The notes under the pieces: model-generated
Told to the model about the DNA's origin: nothing
Seen by the model: the letters and a program-made list of their open reading frames with translations, nothing else
Databases searched by the model: none
Translations under genes and position numbers: made by a program
In this document: one piece after another, positions 28,601 through 40,600 of the stretch
Layout: every line of letters starts with the position of its first letter
Position numbering within the stretch: position 1 is the stretch's first letter
Source of the DNA: Paraescarpia echinospica
Lineage: Eukaryota > Annelida > Polychaeta > Sabellida > Siboglinidae
Assembly: GCA_020002185.1 (NCBI GenBank)
Contig: CM034541.1
Span: 46,991,207 to 47,055,206 of the forward strand
DNA length: 64,000 nucleotides
Direction of reading: 5' to 3'

Positions 28601-31600
28601 GGTATAAAGCGCGCGAAACTCAAACCACCGCCAAATCAACTCATAAATCGGTGCATTCTCCCAGTGACAAAGTAAAACCTATGTTATTATCATTACTAGT
28701 TCTGTTTATATACTATCAGAAATCAAGCTGAAATAAATAGTAGACACAATAAACTGTATACCAATAAGTGAGTGCACAGACCAATCCATAGTCAGACTGC
28801 ACACAGGGAAGTGTCGTGTTAGTTGGGTTTTCAGTTTGACTCATGAACCAGTGTGAGCTGGTTCAACATACACACATCTAAATATATACTTTCACATAAA
28901 GCTTACGTATCATACTATTACAAATCCGGATTGTAGGCTGTCGAAAAACAGCAACAACAACAACTAAACCTTTTACACGGACAGATATTTTACAATTATT
29001 TATCTTTTAATATTATCTCAGTACACGTTTTAAGTGTGGGTGTATTTAAGTGTGGGTGTGTTTCTTAATAACTACTTGACCGTTTTATCAATTCTTAACT
29101 ACTACCACTCGAGTTGGTGACATGGCAGGCTCCGTACGACATACCCCTACAAGATGCACTTTTAGATGTACCCTGTTCATGATTTTATGTCTGCTGATCA
29201 CTTTTAGGTTTCTAAATGATCCCAATTTCAAAAAGTTTGAGAGTTTCCATAGCAACACAAACGAGACCTATGTCAACGCCAAAGCTAGACAAGACATCCA
29301 TTCTGTCACGTCCTACTACATCTACAGTCCCATATGGAAAACCATAGCCCAATTGAAATGTCTCAAATCCAGCACCTTCACTGGATTACTGATCACTCCT
29401 CTACCGTACAAATCCAGGACAACAACAAAATTCTCCATACTTCTATGCATCATGCTATCAGGAGATGTTCAACTAAATCCAGGCCCCTCCACATGTCACT
29501 CATGTAAGAAACCACTAAAGTCTAATGCACTCATCCTAACTTGTAATGATTGTAATAAATCAACACACATCAAGCCAGGATATCCAGACAAGAATTTAAT
29601 AACACTTACAGAAACCTAAATGTACCATGGCACTGTTCAAATTGCTCAGCACCCTGTGGCATTTGCCATGGGGATGTCCTAAATGACCATAAAGCAATTC
29701 AGTGTGACCACTGCCTAAACTGGATCCACACACAATGCTGTGCAATAGATGACAATGAATACAAACGATTAACAAATTCCTCATGTTCGTGGGCCTGCCC
29801 CGAATGCAACAACTTCAACTTCACAAATTCTTTCTTCAGAGATACAGAAATCCCAAAGGCAAATCCCTTTTATCCTCTGGACAGTAACAGTCATAACCTA
29901 AACGAAACCACCAACAACAATACAACTAATAGCAAGAAAGCATATAGACCGAAAAAGAGACCAAACTTCAGATGCATCCTCGTAAACTGCCAAAGCGTTA
30001 AAAAGAAAGCCTCAGACATCGAAGCACTAAACAATCTACATAACCCAGACATCATCTGTGGCACTGAATCATGGTTAGATCCCTCAATAAAAAATGGAGA
30101 AATATTCCCAAGCAACTTTAACGTCTTTAGAAAGGACAGAGAAACAGGCACTACTGGAGGGGGGGGGTATTTCAAATATCAAAAGATGACCTCATCACAA
30201 GCCACCTACCAGACCTAGACACTAACAGTGAGAGCATTTGGACTGAAACCCAGATAACAGGAATGAAACCAATAATCATGTGTACCCTCTATCGTGCCCC
30301 AAATGACTCTCATGGAACTCAAATCGAAGAACTAGACCTAGCCCTTTCTAAATTAGGTAACAAGATCAACACACATAATGTCATTATTACTGATGATTTC
30401 AACCTCCCTAACATCAATTGGGAAATTCACCAAGTCACACCTAACAATGGATACAGTACAACTGCTGCCAATAAATTACTCTCTCTTACAGAGGAACATG
30501 GACTGATCCAACATGTCAAGGAACCCACGCACAGACAGGGAAATGCCAACAATATTTTAGATCTTGTCTTCACCAATAGACCTGGGTTAATAAAGAAGAT
30601 AAATGTAGTAGACGGAATAGCAGACCATAGCACAGTCATCATTGATGTAAACATCTCGCCCAAATGCAAACATCGTCCGAAACGTAAAGTCTTCATTAGA
30701 AATAAAGCCGACAACATTAACATCCAGAAATCTCTTGAAAACTTTACACATGAATACTTCTCTCAAAACCAAAACATGACAGTCAATGACAAATGGAATC
30801 TTGTTTCCACGAAAATCATCAACATTATGAACCAATATGTACTGCACCGTCTTACTACTTCAAGGCACAATCTTCCCTGGTTCAATAAAGATTTAAAGAA
30901 AATTTGCAAAAGAAAGAAACAGCTATATAACAAAGCAAAAAGAACTAGAAATCCAGAAGACTGGAAAGAATTCTGTGACATCAGGAGAAACATGCATAAA
31001 CATTCGTTCTGCTAGACTATCCTACATAAGTCAATTCCTGACAACAACAATAACAGAGAAACCTAAATAATTTTGGAGCTTCATTTCTAAACTTAGACAG
31101 GATAACCAGGGTATTGGGGACCTTAACATTGCGGGTAACATCATTAGTGACGACAAACATAAAGCAGAAGCCTTAAACAACCAGTTCCAAACAGTTACAC
31201 ACGAAGGAAATTCCACCCTACCAAATATGGCCAGAAGTCCACATGGAGAAATCCCCAAACTAACAATTTAACTTAAAGGAGTACTTGATCAACTTTTCCA
31301 CCATGGTTCTTAAACAGATATGCCTCTCATCTAGCACCAGTAATACATTACATTTTCCAATCATCTGTTGACTCTGGACAAGTCCCCAATACCTGGAAAG
31401 AAGCCAATGTAACAGCAATTAACAAGAAAGGAAGTAGGGCAGAAACATCTAACTACAGACCAATATCCTTAACACCTGTGGTTTCTAAACTTCTTGAACA
31501 CATCATACATAGTCACATTATGAAACACCTTGAACAGCACCACATTCTAACTGACCACCAACATGGCTTCTGTGCCAAAAGATCAACTGAAACACAATTA

Positions 31601-34600
31601 ATTCAAACAATCCATGACATAAGCAAATCACTTGATGAGAAGAAATCTGTAGACATGGCCATCCTTGACTTCACCAAAGCATTCGATAAAGTTCCACATC
31701 CACAAACTCAAACACTATGGCATCACAGGCCCAATATCATCATGGATAAATAGCTTCCTTACAGGAAGAACTCAACAGGTTGTTATAAATGGATCCAAGT
31801 CAACATCAACTCAAGTCATTTCTGGGGTACCACAGGGCACAGTACTGGGGCCCCTATTTTTCCGACTTTACATAAATGACCTGCCAGACAATCTTTCCTC
31901 AACTGTTCGCCTTTTTGCAAACGACTGCCTGTTATATTCACCAATTAAAACTGACCGAGACACATCTGTCCTCCAAAACGATCTGCTCAAACTTGAGAAA
32001 TGGCAACACATGTGGCTTATGAAATTCAACCCCACTAAATGTTATACAATGACAATAGCCTCAAGAAAACCGACACCAAATCTCTACACCTTCTGTGGAC
32101 AACAACTTAAATCTGCTGAATCGCACTGTTATCTTGGCATACATATATCAAATACATTAAATTGGACAATACAAAGCAATTCAGTCACAAAAAAAGCACA
32201 ACAGACATTGGGAATTATTAGAAGAAATTTAAACAAATGCCCAACCCAAATCAAGTCCATAGCCTACAAAACCCCTGTCCGCCCTATACTTGAATACGCA
32301 TCAGCATCATGGGATCCACATTGCCTAAGAAATATCAAACTCATAGAAAGAACACAGAGACAAGCTGCCAGATTTTGTAGAACAACTATTCTAGAGAGCC
32401 AGGAACGGTAACACAACTCCTTAAAGATCTCCAGTGGGACACCCTCCAATCAAGAAGAAAAACCCAAAGACTTAGCATATTATATAAAATGGAACATAAC
32501 CTCATAGATATCCCACTAGATCAATACATCAAACGCAACACCAGATGCTCACGTAAACATAATAAACAGTTAGTACAAATCAGGCACTCGACAAACATAT
32601 TTGGAAACAGCTTTTTCCCAGTCACAATAAAAGAGTGGAATTCTCTACCTCCAAGCATTGTATCAAGTACATCACTGAATTCATTCCAGATTAGTCTAGC
32701 CCAACATGTAAAAAATTAATCCATAAGAGCCACCATGCGCACTGGCGTGATGTGTCCATAGCACATTTTGCCAGTCAAAATACAGATACAGATACACTAG
32801 AATGATTCAATCAAATACAGATGTCTTGCTTGTGTATAGCGGAACTATGTCGACTATTCTAATCGTTGACATTTGGTTGTTTCAGGTGTCAACTAAATTG
32901 TGAATCTGTAATTATTAGTCTATATTGATACAATTGGTTTACGCAGTACCATGTCTACACAAGGCATGGCAAGCGTAAACAGAACAGTAGAATGCATTTG
33001 ATATCAATAAAGTGTATGATATTTCACTCTATAGTTGTCCAGAATATTAATTTTCCATGTTTGTCACCTACAGGTGATAGAATATTAATTTTCTATGTTT
33101 GTCACTTACAGGTTTCTACAGACAATACACATTCAACCAATAGACACCACAGTCACACCATTTTATAATAATTAAATGAACATTAAAATAAACACAACTT
33201 GCAATTATAGAAAATCAATGGTTTTGAAGATACAGTTTAAAAGTTTTAGGCAACTGTTCAGTCTAACAGGGGTCAAGTGTGTCTACTCTGCCTGGGCCCT
33301 GTGACCAACTAAAGATCAGCCAAGGTCTCAATGGAACAATAGCACTAGGCTGCAGAGTTTAGTCATGCTGCTGGCTTTCTGGCACATTAAACAAAATTTA
33401 CTGTTGGGGTGGTCTCAAGGGCCCTTCTCAAAACCACATCACTAGATAATGTAAAACTTTTGCACTTTGGGGGCCCCTTAGGTGCCCTTAGAATGATTCA
33501 ATCAAATACAGAGTTCTTATATATAGTGGCAGCACCCTAAGATACATCTATGCAAAATTAGAAAAAAAAAGTTGCTGAACAGTTTTTGAAAAAATAGGCA
33601 AAATGTTACATTTTTACCAGTTTTGGGGTCCTTGGAGGCCCTAGGGAGCCCTTAAAATGATTCAATCAAATACAGATTTCTCATGCATAGTGGCAGTGCC
33701 CTAAGATATGTATATGCATAATTAGAGAAAAAGTTGCTGAACGGTTTCTGAGATACGGCAGCTAACGTCGGACATCGGACGGCAGACGCAGAGTGATGGC
33801 AATAGTCCCTTGGACCTTCGGCCAAAGGACTAAAAATATGACTATCCTGGGGTAGAATGGGTAGAAAGCATTTCTGCTAAACGTTTTCTACCATGAAGGC
33901 AGAAACATGCCAACCTTGATTCACAAGCAAAACATTATGATACCACAAATGTAAATGAGTGCTTTGTTGCTCCACAGGCTGGAATAAGCTAGTTTAAAAA
34001 ATAATCAGGACAACTTTTAAAATCTATTTAGGTTCTTCTATTAAATGACAGACACTGCACTTTCACAGTGGCTTAATGTGTGTTTAGCTCAATGTTTCCA
34101 TATGCACAGATTGTACACTGGACCATGGGTCTTTGACTTAGCAGGATTTCAAATATGTGTCTTCATTAATCATAATCGCCATAAGGAAATTCTTCCCAGT
34201 TACCGAGATCTTTTTTGGCCCGACACGCACTATTATTCTAAACTAGCTTATGTCCACCCATTCGGCTGAGAACCGAGGGCAGTAGTTATTACCATTAGTC
34301 ATTATACAGAGTATTTGATCATAAACTCATTCCCTTTGACCAATTAATTTCTGCCGTCATTAACTACAACATTAAATGTAGTAATGAAATCGAATGTTAT
34401 GCCACAGTGGCACCCTCTGCAGAATGGCACCCCACTCAATTCGTCCAGTGAAAAAAGTACATAAGTCAAAATAATTGAAATATATCGCAACTGGTAGGTC
34501 AGAGGTCACTGGTCCAAGGAAGCAAATGAACATAGAGACGAGTGGACCTCGACACCTGGGATGAGATACAGCCTCATCACCCCCAAAGTGAGCAGATTAA

Positions 34601-37600
34601 CGTAACATAACACATGATAGCAGTAATGCTATGCAATCAGCATTGTGGGTGGTGTTCCTATCTTACCTGACTGGATCATTGTGGGTGGCGTTCCTATCTT
34701 ACCTGACTGGATCATTGTGGGTGGCGTTCCTATCTTACCTGACTGGATCATTGTGGGTGGCGTTCCTATCTTACCTGACTGGATCATTGTGGGTGGCGTT
34801 CCTATCTTACCTGACTGGATCATTGTGGGTGGCGTTCCTATCTTACCTGACTGGATCATTGTGGGTGGCGTTCCTATCTTACCTGACTGGATCATTGTGG
34901 GTGGCGTTCCTATCTTACCTGACTGGATCATTGTGGGTGGCGTTCCTATCTTACCTGACTGGATCATTGTGGGTGGCGTTCCTATCTTACCTGACTGGAT
35001 CATTGTGGGTGGCGTTCCTATCTTACCTGACTGGATCATTGTGGGTGGCGTTCCTATCTTACCTGACTGGATCATTGTGGGTGGCGTTCCTATCTTACCT
35101 GACTGGATCATTGTGGGTGGTGTTCCTATCTTACCTGACTGGATCATTGTGGGTGGCGTTCCTATCTTACCTGACTGGATCATTGTGGGTGGCGTTCCTA
35201 TCTTACCTGACTGGATCATTGTGGGTGGCGTTCCTATCTTACCTGACTGGATCATTGTGGGTGGCGTTCCTATCTTACCTGACTGGATCATTGTGGGTGG
35301 CGTTCCTATCTTACCTGACTGGATCATTGTGGGTGGCGTTCCTATCTTACCTGACTGGATCATTGTGGGTGGCGTTCCTATCTTACCTGACTGGATCATT
35401 GTGGGTGGCGTTCCTATCTTACCTGACTGGATCATTGTGGGTGGCGTTCCTATCTTACCTGACTGGATCATTGTGGGTGGCGTTCCTATCTTACCTGACT
35501 GGATCATTGTGGGTGGCGTTTCTATCTCACCTGACTGGATCATTGTGGGTGGTGTTCCTATCTGACCTGACTGGATCATTGTGGGTGGCGTTCCTATTTC
35601 ACCTGACTGGATCATTGTGGGTGGCATTCCTATCTCACCTGACTGGATCATTGTGGGTGGCATTCCTATCTTACCTGACTGGATCATTGTGGGTGGCGTT
35701 TCTATCTCACCTGACTGGATCATTGTGAGTGGCGTTCCTATCTTACCTGACTGGATCATTGTGGGTGGCGTTCCTATCTTACCTGACTGGATCATTGTGG
35801 GTGGCGTTCCTATCTTACCTGACTGGATCATTGTGGGTGGCGTTCCTATCTTACCTGACTGGATCATTGTGGGTGGCGTTCCTATCTTACCTGACTGGAT
35901 CATTGTGGGTGGCGTTCCTATCTTACCTGACTGGATCATTGTGGGTGGCGTTCCTATCTTACCTGACTGGATCATTGTGGGTGGTGTTCCTATCTTACCT
36001 GACTGGATCATTGTGGGTGGCGTTCCTATCTTACCTGACTGGATCATTGTGGGTGGCATTCCTATCTCACCTGACTGGATCATTGTGGGTGGCGTTCCTA
36101 TCTTACCTGACTGGATCATTGTGGGTGGCGTTCCTATCTTACCTGACTGGATCATTGTGGGTGGCGTTCCTATCTTACCTGACTGGATCATTGTGGGTGG
36201 CATTCCTATCTCACCTGACTGGATCATTGTGGGTGGCATTCCTATCTCACCTGACTGGATCATTGTGGGTGGCGTTCCTATCTTACCTGACTGGATCAAT
36301 TGTGAGCACGCCATCATAGCCTCCGTGTAGCTGTGTTTTCCCATGGAACCAGATGTATTTGGGATAGGGGAAGCCAACAGCCTTGCAGTGTAACTGGAGT
36401 CTCCTCCCCTGGTCTACCGTGACATTATTCTGGACATCCTCCGTGATATGTAAGTCCTCTACAAGAGTTTATAAGAATGTCAGTCAGTGAATCTTTGATT
36501 TAACTCTTTGATTTAACTCCCTATATATAAAGGTACAATGCAATAAAGTACACTTACACATAGAACAGAGTGAAATATTAGTCTGGGAGTCAGCTCTATT
36601 AAACTGGTCCGCACCCTGTTTTTAATATAAAGTAGTTTATTGCGGCACTATAACAGTATTTTTTCTGCTGATTTCAAATATATCTGCAGCAATACACGGA
36701 AACGTGAGCATTTTGTAAAATTTGCATTTTAAATATGCTATGTACAAATAAGTCAAGCTGCCAAGCCGGATCATCACTAGGAGGTCATCGCTAGGAGGTC
36801 ATCGCTAGGAGGTCACTGGCACAGTCGAAAGTACGAAGTGACTCAAGTGAGNNNNNNNNNNNNNNNNNNNNNNNNNNNNNNNNNNNNNNNNNNNNNNNNN
36901 NNNNNNNNNNNNNNNNNNNNNNNNNNNNNNNNNNNNNNNNNNNNNNNNNNNNNNNNNNNNNNNNNNNNNNNNNNNNNNNNNNNNNNNNNNNNNNNNNNNN
37001 NNNNNNNNNNNNNNNNNNNNNNNNNNNNNNNNNNNNNNNNNNNNNNNNNNNNNNNNNNNNNNNNNNNNNNNNNNNNNNNNNNNNNNNNNNNNNNNNNNNN
37101 NNNNNNNNNNNNNNNNNNNNNNNNNNNNNNNNNNNNNNNNNNNNNNNNNNNNNNNNNNNNNNNNNNNNNNNNNNNNNNNNNNNNNNNNNNNNNNNNNNNN
37201 NNNNNNNNNNNNNNNNNNNNNNNNNNNNNNNNNNNNNNNNNNNNNNNNNNNNNNNNNNNNNNNNNNNNNNNNNNNNNNNNNNNNNNNNNNNNNNNNNNNN
37301 NNNNNNNNNNNNNNNNNNNNNNNNNNNNNNNNNNNNNNNNNNNNNNNNNNNNNNNNNNNNNNNNNNNNNNNNNNNNNNNNNNNNNNNNNNNNNNNNNNNN
37401 NNNNNNNNNNNNNNNNNNNNNNNNNNNNNNNNNNNNNNNNNNNNNNNNNNNNNNNNNNNNNNNNNNNNNNNNNNNNNNNNNNNNNNNNNNNNNNNNNNNN
37501 NNNNNNNNNNNNNNNNNNNNNNNNNNNNNNNNNNNNNNNNNNNNNNNNNNNNNNNNNNNNNNNNNNNNNNNNNNNNNNNNNNNNNNNNNNNNNNNNNNNN

Positions 37601-40600
37601 NNNNNNNNNNNNNNNNNNNNNNNNNNNNNNNNNNNNNNNNNNNNNNNNNNNNNNNNNNNNNNNNNNNNNNNNNNNNNNNNNNNNNNNNNNNNNNNNNNNN
37701 NNNNNNNNNNNNNNNNNNNNNNNNNNNNNNNNNNNNNNNNNNNNNNNNNNNNNNNNNNNNNNNNNNNNNNNNNNNNNNNNNNNNNNNNNNNNNNNNNNNN
37801 NNNNNNNNNNNNNNNNNNNNNNNNNNNNNNNNNNNNNNNNNNNNNNNNNNNTCAATAAAGTGTATGATATTTCACTCTATAGTTGTCCAGAATATTAATT
37901 TTCCATGTTTGTCACCTACAGGTGATAGAATATTAATTTTCTATGTTTGTCACTTACAGGTTTCTACAGACAATACACATTCAACCAATAGACACCACAG
38001 TCACACCATTTTATAATAATTAAATGAACATTAAAATAAACACAACTTGCAATTATAGAAAATCAATGGTTTTGAAGATACAGTTTAAAAGTTTTAGGCA
38101 ACTGTTCAGTCTAACAGGGGTCAAGTGTGTCTACTCTGCCTGGGCCCTGTGACCAACTAAAGATCAGCCAAGGTCTCAATGGAACAATAGCACTAGGCTG
38201 CAGAGTTTAGTCATGCTGCTGGCTTTCTGGCACATTAAACAAAATTTACTGTTGGGGTGGTCTCAAGGGCCCTTCTCAAAACCACATCACTAGATAATGT
38301 AAAACTTTTGCACTTTGGGGGCCCCTTAGGTGCCCTTAGAATGATTCAATCAAATACAGAGTTCTTATATATAGTGGCAGCACCCTAAGATACATCTATG
38401 CAAAATTAGAAAAAAAAAGTTGCTGAACAGTTTTTGAAAAAAATAGGCAAAATGTTACATTTTTACCAGTTTTGGGGTCCTTGGAGGCCCTAGGGAGCCC
38501 TTAAAATGATTCAATCAAATACAGATTTCTCATGCATAGTGGCAGTGCCCTAAGATATGTATATGCATAATTAGAGAAAAAGTTGCTGAACGGTTTCTGA
38601 GATACGGCAGCTAATGTCGGACATCGGACGGCAGACGCAGAGTGATGGCAATAGTCCCTTGGACCTTCGGCCAAAGGACTAAAAATATGACTATCCTGGG
38701 GTAGAATGGGTAGAAAGCATTTCTGCTAAACGTTTTCTACCATGAAGGCAGAAACATGCCAACCTTGATTCACTAGCAAAACATTATGATACCACAAATG
38801 TAAATGAGTGCTTTGTTGCTCCACAGGCTGGAGTAAGCTAGTATAAAAAATAATCAGGACAACTTTTAAAATCTATTTAGGTTCTTCTATTAAATGACAG
38901 ACACTGCACTTTCACAGTGGCTTAATGTGTGTTTAGCTCAATGTTTCCATATGCACAGATTGTACACTGGACCATGGGTCTTTGACTTAGCAGGATTTCA
39001 AATATGTGTCTTCATTAATCATAATCGCCATAAGGAAATTCTTCCCAGTTACCGAGATCTTTTTTGGCCCGACACGCACTATTATTCTAAACTAGCTTAT
39101 GTACACCCATTCGGCTGGGAACCGAGGGCAGTAGTTATTACCATTTGTCATTATACAGAGTATTTGATCATAAACTCATTCCCTTTGACCAATTAATTTC
39201 TGCTGTCATTAACTACAACATTAAATGTAGTAATGAAATCGAATGTTATGCCACAGTGGCACCCTCTGCAGAATGGCACCCCACTCAATTCGTCCAGTGA
39301 AAAAAGTATATAAGTCAAAATAATTGAAATATATCGCAACTGGTAGGTCAGAGGTCACTGGTCCAAGGAAGCAAATGAACATAGAGACGAGTGGACCTCG
39401 GCACATGGGATGAGATACAGCCTCATCACCCCCAAAGTGAGCAGATTAACGTAACATAACACATGATAGCAGTAATGCTATGCAATCAGCATTGTGGGTG
39501 GCGTTCCTATCTTACCTGACTGGATCATTGTGGGTGGCGTTCCTATCTTACCTGACTGGATCATTGTGGGTGGCGTTCCTATCTTACCTGACTGGATCAT
39601 TGTGGGTGGCGTTCCTATCTTACCTGACTGGATCATTGTGGGTGGCGTTCCTATCTTACCTGACTGGATCATTGTGGGTGGCGTTCCTATCTTACCTGAC
39701 TGGATCATTGTGGGTGGCGTTCCTATCTTACCTGACTGGATCATTGTGGGTGGCATTCCTATCTGACTGGATCATTGTGGGTGGCGTTCCTATCTTACCT
39801 GACTGGATCATTGTGGGTGGCGTTCCTATCTTACCTGACTGGATCATTGTGGGTGGCGTTCCTATCTTACCTGACTGGATCATTGTGGGTGGCGTTCCTA
39901 TCTCACCTGACTGGATCATTGTGGGTGGCGTTCCTATCTTACCTGACTGGATCATTGTGGGTGGCGTTCCTATCTTACCTGACTGGATCATTGTGGGTGG
40001 CGTTCTATCTCACCTGACTGGATCATTGTGGGTGGCGTTCCTATCTCACCTGACTGGATCATTGTGGGTGGCGTTCCTATCTCCCTGACTGGATCATTGT
40101 GGGTGGCGTTCCTATCTTACCTGACTGGATCATTGTGGGTGGCGTTCCTATCTTACCCGACTGGATCATTGTGGGTGGCGTTCCTATCTTACCCGACTGG
40201 ATCATTGTGGGTGGCGTTCCTATCTTACCCGACTGGATCATTGTGGGTGGCGTTCCTATCTTACCTGACTGGATCATTGTGGGTGGCGTTCCTATCTTAC
40301 CTGACTGGATCATTGTGGGTGGCGTTCCTATCTTACCTGACTGGATCATTGTGGGTGGCGTTCCTATCTTACCTGACTGGATCATTGTGGGTGGCGTTCC
40401 TATCTTACCTGACTGGATCATTGTGGGTGGCGTTCCTATCTTACCTGACTGGATCATTGTGGGTGGCGTTCCTATCTCACCTGACTGGATCATTGTGGGT
40501 GGTGTTCCTATCTGACCTGACTGGATCATTGTGGGTGGCGTTCCTATTTCACCTGACTGGATCATTGTGGGGCATGGCTGGATTTGTGGGTGGCATTCCT

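Larger units (their letters stand above)
28300..32797 (+). mobile_element. CR1-like LINE with 2A-like peptide, near full length, inactive
   Basis: Parts in order: 5' UTR-like sequence to 29121; N-terminal ORF 29122-29619 with [12 protein letters not shown]-like Cys/His segment (about 29500-29810); AP-type endonuclease (about 29960-30650, with [18 protein letters not shown] and [12 protein letters not shown]); linker to 31018; reverse transcriptase about 31390-32410 ([26 protein letters not shown]); C-terminal domain 32489-32719. Frames break near 29619, at the poly-G near 30162, near 31018 and between 31680 and 31753. The catalytic box reads FAND where FADD is expected. The 3' end is an ACAGAT-type short repeat. 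It inserted into copy 2 of the large dispersed repeat, in intron 3, antisense to the gene. Confidence 0.85.

Noticed and set aside
34045..34269. A 74-100 codon frame seen in both contig copies (also 38894-39196)
   Set aside because: It is repeated only because the region is duplicated; no domain, and it reads opposite to the host gene within an intron.
34629..36377. A 582-codon minus-strand frame and matching long plus-strand frames
   Set aside because: They are made by the 36-bp repeat, whose period is a multiple of three; the frame differs from that of exon 3 and has no domain.
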